The translations under genes and the position numbers were made by a program. From Streptomyces sp. CB02009 (lineage in GTDB: Bacteria > Actinomycetota > Actinomycetes > Streptomycetales > Streptomycetaceae), in the NCBI RefSeq assembly GCF_001905825.1, contig NZ_LIVV01000008.1, positions 186,001-250,000 of the forward strand: a stretch of 64,000 nucleotides of DNA, given 5' to 3'. The stretch's first letter is position 1; every line of letters begins with the position of its first letter. Below are positions 1-9,025 of this stretch, in pieces. Under the pieces are notes generated by a model that did not search any database, was not told the origin of the DNA, and saw nothing but the letters and a program-made list of their open reading frames with translations.

Positions 1-512
1 TCGTAGGAGAAGATCCGGCCCTTCTCCTTGCCCTCGTCCCAGCCCGCGAAGAGCGGCACGACGGCGAGCCCCTGCATGGCCATGCCGAGGTTGCCCCGGA
101 TCATGGTGGAGAGGCGGTTCGCCTTGCCCTCCAGGGAGAGCGTGACGCCCTCCACCTTCTCGAAGTGCTCCAGCTCCAGCTGGAACAGCTTGACCATCTC
201 CACGGCGAGGCCGGCGGTGCCGGCGATGCCGACGGCGGAGTACTCGTCGGCAGGGAAGACCTTCTCGATGTCCCGCTGCGCGATCATGTTGCCCATGGTG
301 GCCCGCCGGTCACCGGCGAGCACGACCCCGCCGGGGAACGTGGCCGCCACGATGGTCGTCCCGTGCGGGGCCTCGACGACCCCTTCGGGGAGCTTGCGCC
401 CGCCCGGCAGCATCTCCGGCGAGTGGTCCGCCAGGAAGTCGATGAAGGAGGACGAGCCCGGCGTCAGGAAGGCCGCCGGCAGACGCCCGGTGCTACGAGG
501 GTTGGCTTCCAC
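1..512 (-). CDS. prcB: 20S proteasome beta subunit, partial (C-terminus beyond window)
   Basis: Catalytic subunit of the actinobacterial 20S proteasome, which degrades pupylated proteins in the cytoplasm. The visible 170 residues start at GTG (512), preceded by GGAAGGAA. Residues 1-51 form the propeptide; HGTTIVAATF places the autocatalytic cleavage before Thr52, which becomes the N-terminal nucleophile (known for the family). AGDRRATMG and GIAGTAGLAVEMVKLFQLELEH follow the usual beta-subunit pattern. The gene runs off the left edge; prcA and pafA are expected beyond it. It follows pup by about 160 bases in the same direction, so it is probably cotranscribed with pup. The gene stands on recognisable family sequence, although its 3' end is not visible. 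Confidence 0.95.
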   Translation of the reverse strand, partial: MEANPRSTGRLPAAFLTPGSSSFIDFLADHSPEMLPGGRKLPEGVVEAPHGTTIVAATFPGGVVLAGDRRATMGNMIAQRDIEKVFPADEYSAVGIAGTAGLAVEMVKLFQLELEHFEKVEGVTLSLEGKANRLSTMIRGNLGMAMQGLAVVPLFAGWDEGKEKGRIFSY

Positions 513-672
513 GCGATTCCTTCCGGGTGGGAGAGTCGGCCCGCCGTGGGAAGCGCCGGCCGATCTTGCTTGCTGTGCACGGACCTTACCCGTGCCACCG
601 CTTGTCATCCGTCCCCGGGCCCACGGCTTTCGCCGGGGCTCCGGGGACGGGGACGACAGACGCGCCGAGCGG

Positions 673-885
673 CTACTCGCCGCCCTTTTGCACAAATGAC
701 CGCACGAAGTCCTCGGCGTTCTCCTCGAGGACGTCGTCGATCTCGTCCAGGACGGAGTCGACGTCGTCGCTCAGCTTCTCCTGGCGCTCCTGGAGGTCGG
801 AGCTCGCCTCCGTGGTGGTCTCCTCGACCTCCTCCGTGGAGCGCGTCGCCTTCTGCTGTCCGCCGCCGGTGTCCTTGGTCGCCAT
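673..885 (-). CDS. pup: Prokaryotic ubiquitin-like protein Pup
   Basis: Small, disordered protein tag ligated through its C-terminal Glu to lysines of proteasome substrates. The 70-residue product starts MATKDTGGGQQKATRS, has the charged helical part SDLQERQEKLSDDVDSVLDEI (read with its neighbours as the ARC-binding coiled coil) and ends SFVQKGGE. The start chosen is the ATG at 885, with GAGGGAT just before it and matching known Pup N-termini; an in-frame GTG at 894 would add three residues. The C-terminal residue is already Glu, not Gln, so no deamidation by Dop is needed before ligation. It sits between dop and prcB, all on the minus strand. Confidence 0.96.
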   Translation of the reverse strand: MATKDTGGGQQKATRSTEEVEETTTEASSDLQERQEKLSDDVDSVLDEIDDVLEENAEDFVRSFVQKGGE

Positions 886-937
886 ATCCCTCACCCCGCT
901 CGAATCGGCCCGCTCGGTTGAGTCCGTACAAGATCAG

Positions 938-945
938 ACCCTATA
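938..945 (-). promoter_or_regulatory. Possible -10 region upstream of pup
   Basis: On the minus strand the dop-pup gap holds TATAGGGT about 55 bases before the Pup start. It resembles a -10 hexamer and could give pup-prcBA its own transcript. No clear -35 is visible, so this is weak. Confidence 0.3.
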
Positions 946-1044
946 CGGCGGGTCCTGTTTCGGCCCTGCTGTTTCGACAACGCCCGGGCACTGATTCCAT
1001 GATTCCCAGTGCCGGGGTATTTCAGGCCCCCGCGGGGCCTCGGA

Positions 1045-2556
1045 TCAGCCGCCGGACAGGACGCGCACCAGTTCCTCGGCGGTCCTGCAGCGGTCCAGGA
1101 GCGATTTCACATGGGCTTTGGTGCCCCGCAGCGGCTCCAGGGTGGGAACGCGCTGGAGGGAGTCGCGGCCGGGCAGGTCGAAGATCACCGAGTCCCAGGA
1201 GGCCGCCGCGACGTCGTCGGCGTACTGCTCCAGGCACCGGCCCCTGAAGTAAGCCCGGGTGTCCTCCGGAGGCGCCGTCTCGGCCCGCTCCACCTCGGTC
1301 TCGTCCAGGAGCCGCCTCATCCGCCCGCGGGCCGCCAGCCGGTTGTAGAGGCCCTTCTCGGGGCGCACGTCCGCGTACTGGAGGTCGACCAGGTGCAGCC
1401 GTGCGGCGTCCCAGTCCAGGCCGTCCCGGCGCCGGTAGCCCTCCATGAGCTCCCGCTTGGCGATCCAGTCGAGCTCGCCGGCCAGGCTCATGGGGTCGTT
1501 CTCGAGCCGGTTGAGCGTGTCCTCCCAGCGGATCAGGACGTCCTTGGTCTGCTCGTCGGCGTCGACCCCGTACCGCTCCTCCACGTACTTCCTGGCCAGC
1601 TCGAAGTACTCCATCTGGAGCTGCACCGCGGTGAGTGTCCGGCCGCTGCGCAGCGTGACGAGGTACTGGAGGGTCGGGTCGTGCGAGACCTGGTGGAGGG
1701 TCCGTACCGGCTGGTCGACGGCGAGGTCGACGGTGATGAACCCGTCCTCGATCATCGAGAGGACCAGGGCGGTGGTGCCCAGCTTGAGGTAGGTCGAGAT
1801 CTCCGAGAGGTTCGCGTCGCCGATGATCACGTGCAGGCGCCGGTACCGCTCGGCGTCCGCGTGCGGCTCGTCCCGGGTGTTGATGATGGGCCGCTTGAGG
1901 GTGGTCTCCAGGCCGACCTCGACCTCGAAGTAGTCGGCGCGCTGGCTGATCTGGAAGCCGTTCTTCCGGCCGTCCTGCCCGATGCCGACCCGTCCCGCGC
2001 CGGTCACGACCTGGCGGGAGACGAAGAAGGGCGTCAGGTGGCGCACGATGTCCGAGAAGGGGGTCTCCCGCTTCATCAGGTAGTTCTCGTGCGTGCCGTA
2101 GGAGGCGCCCTTGTTGTCGGTGTTGTTCTTGTAGAGGTGGATCGGCTGCGCCCCGGGGAGCTGCGCGGCCCGCTCGGCGGCCTCCGCCATGATCCGCTCG
2201 CCGGCCTTGTCCCAGCGGACGGCGTCGAGCGGGTTGGTGACCTCGGGCGAGCTGTACTCGGGGTGGGCGTGGTCCACGTAGAGGCGGGCCCCGTTGGTGA
2301 GGATCACGTTCGCCAGGCCGATGTCCTCGTCGGTGAGCTGGCTGGAGTCGGCGGCCTCGCGGGCGAGGTCGAAGCCGCGGGCGTCCCGCAGCGGGTTCTC
2401 CTCCTCGAAGTCCCAGCGGGCGCGGCGCGCCCGGTGCATCGCCGCCGCGTAGGCGTTGACGATCTGGGACGAGGTGAGCATGGCATTGGCGTTCGGGTGT
2501 CCCGGGACGGAGATCCCGTACTCCGTCTCGATGCCCATTACTCGCCGTACGGTCAT
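1045..2556 (-). CDS. dop: Depupylase / Pup deamidase Dop
   Basis: Dop removes Pup from tagged proteins and, in species with Pup-Gln, deamidates Pup. The 503-residue protein begins MTVRRVMGIETEYGISVPGH, the Dop/PafA glutamine-synthetase-like fold with the N-terminal nucleotide/Mg site (GIETEYG). The conserved NNTDNKGASYGTHENYLM segment and the RDEPHADAERYRRLHVIIGDANLSE block are typical of the family. The start is supported by AAGGAGG five bases upstream of ATG. Because Pup here ends in Glu, depupylation (Pup recycling) is the likely main role. It lies 179 bases after arc and 159 before pup on the same strand. PafA is the close homologue; the N-terminal sequence and the position next to pup favour Dop. 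Confidence 0.94.
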   Translation of the reverse strand: MTVRRVMGIETEYGISVPGHPNANAMLTSSQIVNAYAAAMHRARRARWDFEEENPLRDARGFDLAREAADSSQLTDEDIGLANVILTNGARLYVDHAHPEYSSPEVTNPLDAVRWDKAGERIMAEAAERAAQLPGAQPIHLYKNNTDNKGASYGTHENYLMKRETPFSDIVRHLTPFFVSRQVVTGAGRVGIGQDGRKNGFQISQRADYFEVEVGLETTLKRPIINTRDEPHADAERYRRLHVIIGDANLSEISTYLKLGTTALVLSMIEDGFITVDLAVDQPVRTLHQVSHDPTLQYLVTLRSGRTLTAVQLQMEYFELARKYVEERYGVDADEQTKDVLIRWEDTLNRLENDPMSLAGELDWIAKRELMEGYRRRDGLDWDAARLHLVDLQYADVRPEKGLYNRLAARGRMRRLLDETEVERAETAPPEDTRAYFRGRCLEQYADDVAAASWDSVIFDLPGRDSLQRVPTLEPLRGTKAHVKSLLDRCRTAEELVRVLSGG

Positions 2557-2691
2557 GCGGCCCTCCTTGCCCGGCGGCGCTCACTGTGCGCGACTCGGCG
2601 GTACCGATGAGCCTAGAGCGGCTCCGCGCTGGTGGGGAGATCGGTTGCGTATTTCCCTGTGATGCCGGGGGAAATGCTGGATGGAATGCGT

Positions 2692-2728
2692 CGGCTGCGG
2701 ATGCCCGGTTTCCGGACATCCGCAGCCG
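2692..2728 (-). terminator. Hairpin between arc and dop
   Basis: A perfect 12-bp stem (CGGCTGCGGATG with its complement) encloses an inner CCGG/CCGG pair. It starts 8 bases after the arc stop codon. It would end or attenuate the arc transcript before dop; no U-run follows, which is common in Streptomyces. Confidence 0.55.
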
Positions 2729-2735
2729 GGGCGTT

Positions 2736-4502
2736 TTACAGGTACTGACCGGTATTGGCCACCGTGTCGATGGAGCGCCCGGTGTCCGCGCCCTGCTTTC
2801 CGGTGACGAGGGTGCGGATGAACACGATCCGCTCGCCCTTCTTTCCGGAGATCCGGGCCCAGTCGTCGGGGTTGGTGGTGTTGGGCAGGTCCTCGTTCTC
2901 CTTGAACTCGTCCACGCACGCCTGGAGGAGGTGGGAGACCCGGATGCCCTTCTGGTTGTGGTCGAGGAAGGCCTTGATGGCCATCTTCTTGGCCCGGTCG
3001 ACGATGTTCTGGATCATCGCGCCGGAGTTGAAGTCCTTGAAGTAGAGGACTTCCTTGTCGCCGTTGGCGTACGTGACTTCGAGGAAGCGGTTCTCCTCGG
3101 ATTCGGCGTACATCTGCTCGACGACCGACTGGATCATTCCGTGAGCGGCCGCCGCCTTGGAACCGCTGTGCTCGGAGATGTCGTCCGAGTGGAGCGGCAG
3201 GGTGGCGGTGAGGTACTTCGCGAAGATGTCCTTCGCGGCCTCGGCGTCCGGACGCTCGATCTTGATCTTGACGTCGAGCCGGCCGGGTCGCAGGATCGCG
3301 GGGTCGATCATGTCCTCGCGGTTGGAGGCGCCGATGACGATGACGTTCTCCAGGCCCTCCACACCGTCGATCTCGGCGAGCAGCTGGGGGACGATGGTGT
3401 TCTCCACGTCCGAGCTGACACCGGATCCGCGGGTGCGGAAGAGGGATTCCATCTCGTCGAAGAAGACGATGACGGGGGTGCCCTCGCTCGCCTTCTCCCG
3501 CGCACGCTGGAAGACGAGGCGGATGTGCCGCTCGGTCTCGCCGACGTACTTGTTGAGGAGCTCGGGGCCCTTGATGTTGAGGAAGTAGGACTTCCCCGCG
3601 GGCTGGCCGGTCACCTCGGCGACCTTCTTGGCCAGGGAGTTGGCCACGGCCTTCGCGATCAGCGTCTTGCCGCAGCCGGGCGGGCCGTAGAGCAGGATGC
3701 CCTTGGGCGGCCGCAGTTCGTGCTCCTTGAAGAGGTCCGGGTAGAGGTAGGGGAGCTCGACCGCGTCCCTGATCAGCTCGATCTGGTTGCCCAGGCCGCC
3801 GATCTTGTTGTAGTCGACGTCCGGGACCTCTTCCAGAACGAGCTCTTCGACCTCGCTCTTAGGGACCACTTCGTACACGTAGCCGGACCGGGAGTCGAGC
3901 AGCAGGGCGTCGCCGGGGCGGATGGTGACGTCCAGCAGAGGCTCGGCGAGCCTCACCACCCGCTCCTCGTCGGTGTGCCCGACCACCAGGGCGCGCTCGC
4001 CGTCCTCGAGGATCTCCTTGAGGGTGACGATGTCCCCGGCGCGCTCGAACTCCATGGCCTCGACCACGTTGAGCGCTTCGTTGAGCATGACTTCCTGGCC
4101 GCGCTTGAGCTCTTCGAGCTCGATGCTCGGGCTGACGTTCACCCGGAGCTTGCGGCCCCCGGTGAAGATGTCGCACGTGCCGTCCTCATTGGCCTGAAGG
4201 AAGACACCGAAGCCGGCCGGCGGCTGCGCGAGCCGGTCGACTTCCTCCTTGAGGGCCACGATCTGGTCGCGGGCCTCACGGAGCGTGTTCGCCAGTCGTT
4301 CGTTCTGCGCGGACACGCCGGCCAGGCTGGTCTGCAGCTCGACGATCCGCTCTTCGAGAATCCTCGTGTGTCGCGGAGAGTCGGCGAGCTTGCGGCGCAG
4401 GACGGCGATTTCCTGCTCGAGATAGGCAACCTGACCGGCGGGGTCCTCAGACCCTCGCCCGGGCCGGATGCCGCGGTTGATGTCGTCGTCGTGGGCTGCC
4501 AC
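2736..4502 (-). CDS. arc: Proteasome-associated AAA+ ATPase ARC/Mpa
   Basis: Hexameric unfoldase that recognises Pup and feeds substrates into the 20S proteasome. From the start chosen, residues 20-95 form a coiled coil, followed by OB domains (about 95-230) and the AAA+ module: Walker A GPPGCGKT near 273-280, Walker B VIVFFDE with Asp349/Glu350. The C-terminus is GQYL, with the penultimate Tyr that docks into the proteasome alpha ring. A TTG-initiated reading frame extends to 4520, but that extension encodes the GGAGGAGGTGAGG ribosome site itself; I therefore start at GTG 4502 (VAAHDDDINRGIRPGRGS). A ferredoxin gene diverges from it, and a 20-bp palindrome lies in the shared promoter region. 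Confidence 0.96.
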   Translation of the reverse strand: MAAHDDDINRGIRPGRGSEDPAGQVAYLEQEIAVLRRKLADSPRHTRILEERIVELQTSLAGVSAQNERLANTLREARDQIVALKEEVDRLAQPPAGFGVFLQANEDGTCDIFTGGRKLRVNVSPSIELEELKRGQEVMLNEALNVVEAMEFERAGDIVTLKEILEDGERALVVGHTDEERVVRLAEPLLDVTIRPGDALLLDSRSGYVYEVVPKSEVEELVLEEVPDVDYNKIGGLGNQIELIRDAVELPYLYPDLFKEHELRPPKGILLYGPPGCGKTLIAKAVANSLAKKVAEVTGQPAGKSYFLNIKGPELLNKYVGETERHIRLVFQRAREKASEGTPVIVFFDEMESLFRTRGSGVSSDVENTIVPQLLAEIDGVEGLENVIVIGASNREDMIDPAILRPGRLDVKIKIERPDAEAAKDIFAKYLTATLPLHSDDISEHSGSKAAAAHGMIQSVVEQMYAESEENRFLEVTYANGDKEVLYFKDFNSGAMIQNIVDRAKKMAIKAFLDHNQKGIRVSHLLQACVDEFKENEDLPNTTNPDDWARISGKKGERIVFIRTLVTGKQGADTGRSIDTVANTGQYL

Positions 4503-4617
4503 GGTCCTCACCTCCTCCAAGGGGAGCTGGACGCTTCCTGACCCTACCTGCGTGGGTGGTGATTGAAACCCCTAGATCAAAAAGACTCCGAGGTGTGTCC
4601 GATCTTCACCCTTGCGC

Positions 4618-4637
4618 TTCCCCTGTCGACAGGGGAA
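4618..4637. promoter_or_regulatory. 20-bp perfect palindrome between arc and the ferredoxin gene
   Basis: TTCCCCTGTCGACAGGGGAA is fully self-complementary and lies midway in the 251-base divergent promoter region. It has the form of a dimeric repressor/activator site; I do not recognise the regulator. Confidence 0.5.
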
Positions 4638-4753
4638 TACCCACCCTTCGCAGGTTGAAAGCGGGCGGTTGTATCGTCGTCATGGGCCAACACCCGTCGG
4701 AGGTGGCCCGACTTACCCGCGAGAACACACGAGAAGCAGAAACGGCAGGAGAT

Positions 4754-5065
4754 ATGACCGTGCAGCACGAGGCTCCGTCCACGGGCGCCGCAGAGGCGCT
4801 GGAGGTCTGGATCGACCAGGACCTGTGCACCGGGGACGGGATCTGCGCGCAGTACGCTCCCGAGGTCTTCGAGCTGGACATCGACGGGCTCGCTTATGTG
4901 AAGAGCGCCGACGACGAGCTGCTCCAGGACACCGGTGCCACGACGCCGGTCCCGCTGACGCTGCTCCAGGACGTGGTGGACTCGGCGAAGGAGTGCCCGG
5001 GCGACTGCATCCATGTGCGCCGGGTCGCGGACAAGGTCGAGGTGTACGGCCCCGACGCGGAGTGA
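4754..5065 (+). CDS. Small ferredoxin ([3Fe-4S]/[4Fe-4S] type)
   Basis: Electron carrier of the short actinobacterial ferredoxin family that usually serves cytochrome P450s or other oxygenases. The 103-residue product has one cluster-binding set: CTGDGIC near residues 25-31, where an Asp takes the place of the second Cys, and a distal CPGDC near 84. This pattern is usual for 3Fe-4S (or exchangeable 4Fe-4S) ferredoxins. The start ATG is preceded by GGCAGGAGAT. An upstream in-frame ATG at 4682 would add 24 residues without family character. It is transcribed away from arc; no P450 or reductase lies nearby, so its partner is unknown. This ferredoxin-arc arrangement is, as I recall, usual in Streptomyces. 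Confidence 0.85.
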   Translation: MTVQHEAPSTGAAEALEVWIDQDLCTGDGICAQYAPEVFELDIDGLAYVKSADDELLQDTGATTPVPLTLLQDVVDSAKECPGDCIHVRRVADKVEVYGPDAE

Positions 5066-5069
5066 CGGG

Positions 5070-5648
5070 TCAGGCGCTGCGCGCTTCGGCCTGTCCGGTG
5101 CGCACGAAGGCGCCGCCCTTCCAGTGCCAGCTGACCTGCTCCTTCTCGTCGGGGCAGCAGCTGGGCACGTCGGGGGACGAGTAGCCGAGCAGGGTGGCGC
5201 GGACCGCCCCGTCGCGTACGGAGAAGTCGGTCACGGTCTTGAGCAGCTCGGGTGCGACGAGGGTGGCCACCACGCGCGCGGGTGCGCCGGCCTGCTTACC
5301 CCGGGTGAGGACGTAGACGCCGCTCGGCGGTGTGCCGGAGCCCGCTTCGCAGTGCACGACCGCAACGGTCTCGGGGTTCCCGTCTCCGTCGAGGTCCCCC
5401 GACGCCCGCTCGGCGACCTTGTGGGGTGCTCCCCCGCAGTCGAGCGGGTAGGCGACGCCGGCGGCCTCGGGGGCCGGTGCGGGCTTCGCTGCCGTGGCGG
5501 GGGTCGCGGTGGCTCCGGCGGGGCCGGGCTGGAGGAGGCCGGCGAGGGCGACGACCGCGGCGGTCGCGGTGGCGGTGGCGAGCCAGTGGGCCGGCCGGGC
5601 GTGGGTGTGTGCGAGGTCCGCGAGGTCCGGGGCGGCGGAGGGCTGCAC
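5070..5648 (-). CDS. Secreted or membrane-anchored hypothetical protein
   Basis: I do not recognise a family. The start chosen is GTG 5648, with AGGAG nine bases upstream; an ATG 17 codons earlier lacks such a site. The 192-residue product has an N-terminal charged stretch, one hydrophobic segment (HWLATATATAAVVALAGLL, about residues 20-40) that is a signal peptide or membrane anchor, an Ala/Pro linker, and a C-terminal domain. That domain contains SGDLDGDGNPETVAVVHC, which resembles the Asp-rich calcium loop of FG-GAP/VCBS repeats, and four Cys (DCGG, VHCE, SCCPDE) that may form disulfides. It is convergent with the ferredoxin gene, four bases away. Confidence 0.65.
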   Translation of the reverse strand: MQPSAAPDLADLAHTHARPAHWLATATATAAVVALAGLLQPGPAGATATPATAAKPAPAPEAAGVAYPLDCGGAPHKVAERASGDLDGDGNPETVAVVHCEAGSGTPPSGVYVLTRGKQAGAPARVVATLVAPELLKTVTDFSVRDGAVRATLLGYSSPDVPSCCPDEKEQVSWHWKGGAFVRTGQAEARSA

Positions 5649-5754
5649 GCGAGACGTCTCCTGTGGGGTGGTGCGGCGGTTTCCGGCATCGTGCCACACG
5701 TCACAGGGGGACGGAACCGTCGGGGTCGGCCTCGTGGGAGTCCGGGTGCCCGCC

Positions 5755-5799
5755 GAACGTGAGGACGCCGAACATGAGGACGCCGAACATGAGGACGCC
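5755..5799. repeat. Three tandem copies of a 15-bp unit
   Basis: GAACATGAGGACGCC is repeated three times head to tail; the first copy has G for A at position 5. It is in the gap between trmI and the secreted protein. It lies outside the genes called and would be prone to slippage. Confidence 0.85.
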
Positions 5800-5861
5800 G
5801 CCGTCGAGTTCCCCGCGGCGGGCGGGGAAGTCGACGGCGGCGCGCCGTGGGTGTCGGGACG

Positions 5862-6749
5862 TCAGCCCTTGTTGGGGCCTTCGTAGTCCTCGCCGTAGGC
5901 GCCCTTGGCGGGGCGGCGGCGGCGCATCGGGGGCTCGACGCCGTCCGCGAGGCGGCGGGCGGTGACGAGGAAGCCGGTGTGGCCGATCATGCGGTGATCG
6001 GGGCGGACGGCGAGGCCCTCGACGTGCCAGTTGCGGATCATGGATTCCCAGGGCTGCGGCTCGGCGTAGCAGCCGAACTCGCGGATGGACTCCACGGTGC
6101 GGGCGAGCTGGGTGGTGGTCGCCACGTAGCAGCAGAGGATGCCGCCGGGGACGAGTGCCTTGGAGACGGCCTCCAGGCACTCCCAGGGGGCGAGCATGTC
6201 CAGGATGACGCGGTCGACGTCGGTGTCGGACAGGTTGTCCTGGAGGTCGCCGACGGTCAGCTGCCACGCGGGGTGGGGGCCGCCGAAGTAGCGCTCGACG
6301 TTGCCCTTCGCGATCTCGGCGAAGTCCTCGCGGCGCTCGTAGGAGTGCAGCATGCCGCTGTCCCCGATGGCGCGCAGGAGGAAGCTGCTCAGCGAGCCCG
6401 AGCCCACTCCCGCTTCCACGACGCGGGCGCCGGGGAAGATGTCGGCGAAGGCCAGGATCTGCCCCGCGTCCTTGGGGTAGACCACGGCGGCGCCGCGGGG
6501 CATGGACAGGACGTAGTCGGGGAGCAGGGGGCGCAGCGCGAGGTAGGCGACGTTTCCGGTGGTGCGGACAACGCTGCCCTCGGGGGCGCCGATCAGTTCG
6601 TCGTGCGGGAAAGAACCCTTGTGGGTGTGGAAGTTCTTTCCCTCTTCGAGCGTGAACGTGTAGTGACGGCCCTTGGGGTCGGTCAGCTGAACCTGGTCCC
6701 CGACCTTGAAGGGCCCGCGTCGGCGGGCGGCACCGGTCGGTTCGGACAT
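5862..6749 (-). CDS. trmI: tRNA (adenine-58-N1)-methyltransferase
   Basis: SAM-dependent enzyme that makes m1A58 in the T-loop of tRNAs. The 295-residue product has an N-terminal beta domain (GPFKVGDQVQLTDPKGRHYTF), then the Rossmann domain with the SAM loop VVEAGVGSGSLSSFLLRA, the LHSYERREDFAEIA segment and the catalytic-site motif DRVILDMLAPWECL. Length and motifs fit actinobacterial TrmI. A TTG five codons upstream is possible, but MSEPTGAARRRG is the better N-terminus. There is no Shine-Dalgarno; TACTCT ends six bases before the ATG, suggesting a leaderless mRNA. In many actinobacteria this gene is close to the proteasome cluster, as here. Confidence 0.93.
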   Translation of the reverse strand: MSEPTGAARRRGPFKVGDQVQLTDPKGRHYTFTLEEGKNFHTHKGSFPHDELIGAPEGSVVRTTGNVAYLALRPLLPDYVLSMPRGAAVVYPKDAGQILAFADIFPGARVVEAGVGSGSLSSFLLRAIGDSGMLHSYERREDFAEIAKGNVERYFGGPHPAWQLTVGDLQDNLSDTDVDRVILDMLAPWECLEAVSKALVPGGILCCYVATTTQLARTVESIREFGCYAEPQPWESMIRNWHVEGLAVRPDHRMIGHTGFLVTARRLADGVEPPMRRRRPAKGAYGEDYEGPNKG

Positions 6750-6755
6750 GTGACC

Positions 6756-6761
6756 AGAGTA
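6756..6761 (-). promoter_or_regulatory. -10 hexamer TACTCT, six bases before trmI ATG (leaderless)
   Basis: The spacing puts the transcription start at or next to the A of ATG. No Shine-Dalgarno precedes the gene. Confidence 0.55.
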
Positions 6762-6767
6762 CAAGGA

Positions 6768-7958
6768 CTACGAGGAGGGTCGTGCCATGGCCTGGACGAA
6801 GGCGCGCTCGACGTCGGTGGTGGAGAGGACTCCGTAGATCTCGCCGGTGTCCTCGACGACGAGGTACTCGGTGGCCGGGCTGGCGCGGAGGTGGTCGAGG
6901 AGGGGCTGGCCGGTGAGTTCGGCGGGGACGCGCATGCCGCTGGTGAGGTCCTGGGCGAGGGTGCTGACGGCGACCCAGGGGCGGCGGTGCTGGGGGACGG
7001 CGGCGATGGCGGCCTCGCGGACGATGCCGGTGGGTTCGCCGTGGCCGTCGACGACGACGAGGGCGCGGGCGCCCGCCTCGTTGGCGCGGCGGAGGGCCTC
7101 GGAGAGGGGGGTGACGGGCTCGACGGGGATGGCGCGGCGGGTGAGGCTGCGGGCGCGGAGCTCGGGGAGGTGTTCGCGGAGGCGGGCCATGCGGAGGCTG
7201 TTGCCGGCGCCGGTCCAGATGATGGCGGCGAGGATCGCGGCGAGCAGGGCGTCGGTGACGGTGTTGAGGCCGCTGATGTCCTCGGTGGAGTTGCCGAGGA
7301 AGCCGGTGCGGGTGAGCAGGGGCAGTCCGACGAGGACGAGGACGGCGAGGGCGCGGCCGACCCAGGCGGCGGCGATGGTGCCGCTCATGGGCTTGCCGGT
7401 GATCTTCCAGACGACGGCGCGGAGCATCCGGCCGCCGTCGAGGGGGAGCCCGGGGAGCAGGTTGAAGATCGCGACGATGAGGTTGGAGATCATCAGGCCG
7501 GCGAGGAGGACGCCGGGGACGGTGCCGGGCTCGACGGCGTACATCGAGAGATAGAACACGCCGGCGAGGACGAGGGAGAGGAGGGGGCCGACGAACGCGA
7601 GGACGAATTCGCGGCCGGGGGTCTCGGTCTCCTTCTCGATCTCGGAGACGCCGCCGAAGAACTGGAGCTGGATGCGGCGCACCGGGAGCTTGAAGCGGAG
7701 CGCGGCGATGGTGTGGGCCAGTTCGTGGACGAGTACGGAGGCGTAGAAGGCGACGGCGAAGAAGAGGGAGACGAGGTAGCGGGCGGCGCCGAGTTCGGGC
7801 AGGACGCGCTCGATCTGGTCGCCGAAGACCCAGGTGATGAGGGCGGCGACGAGGAACCAGCTGGGGGCGACGTAGACGGGCACGCCGAAGGGCCGGCCCA
7901 TGAGGATCCCGCCGCCGGGCTCCTCGGTCCGCTGCGGCTTGGGCTCGTCCTGGTTCAC
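6768..7958 (-). CDS. Site-2 protease family intramembrane metalloprotease with CBS domains
   Basis: Membrane zinc protease of the SpoIVFB/S2P group. The 396-residue protein carries HELAH (zinc-binding HExxH) in its second hydrophobic segment and NLLPGLPLDGGRMLRA, the NPxPDGG-type element giving the third zinc ligand Asp. Six or so membrane segments occupy residues 30-265. The C-terminal 120 residues form a pair of CBS modules (ALVVVDGHGEPTGIV and EYLVVEDTGEIYGVLSTTDVERA), which in relatives sense adenine nucleotides. The start GTG 7958 has GAGAGGAA upstream. It diverges from the RecB-type nuclease gene and lies 18 bases before trmI, so the two may be partly cotranscribed. The substrate is unknown. 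Confidence 0.9.
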   Translation of the reverse strand: MNQDEPKPQRTEEPGGGILMGRPFGVPVYVAPSWFLVAALITWVFGDQIERVLPELGAARYLVSLFFAVAFYASVLVHELAHTIAALRFKLPVRRIQLQFFGGVSEIEKETETPGREFVLAFVGPLLSLVLAGVFYLSMYAVEPGTVPGVLLAGLMISNLIVAIFNLLPGLPLDGGRMLRAVVWKITGKPMSGTIAAAWVGRALAVLVLVGLPLLTRTGFLGNSTEDISGLNTVTDALLAAILAAIIWTGAGNSLRMARLREHLPELRARSLTRRAIPVEPVTPLSEALRRANEAGARALVVVDGHGEPTGIVREAAIAAVPQHRRPWVAVSTLAQDLTSGMRVPAELTGQPLLDHLRASPATEYLVVEDTGEIYGVLSTTDVERAFVQAMARPSS

Positions 7959-8067
7959 GGGTTCCTCTCGTCGCGGGCGGTGACCACGTCGGTGTGTCAC
8001 GGTTCGATCATGCAGTGCGACGGGGTCCCAGGTCGATGGTATTCCGCTCGCTGTCGGTGGCGGGTCG

Positions 8068-8073
8068 TAGGGT
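8068..8073 (+). promoter_or_regulatory. -10 hexamer TAGGGT, seven bases before the nuclease ATG (leaderless)
   Basis: TAGGGT-N7-ATG with no Shine-Dalgarno between. Confidence 0.55.
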
Positions 8074-8080
8074 CTTCGTC

Positions 8081-8983
<903 letters not shown>

Positions 8984-9025
8984 TGCCGGTGCACCTCGTG
9001 AGCTCAGCCCCGTGAAGGAGCCCCT

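Noticed and set aside
4503..4520. TTG start of arc at 4520
   Set aside because: Those codons are the ribosome-binding site GGAGGAGGTGAGG itself; GTG 4502 matches the known N-terminus.
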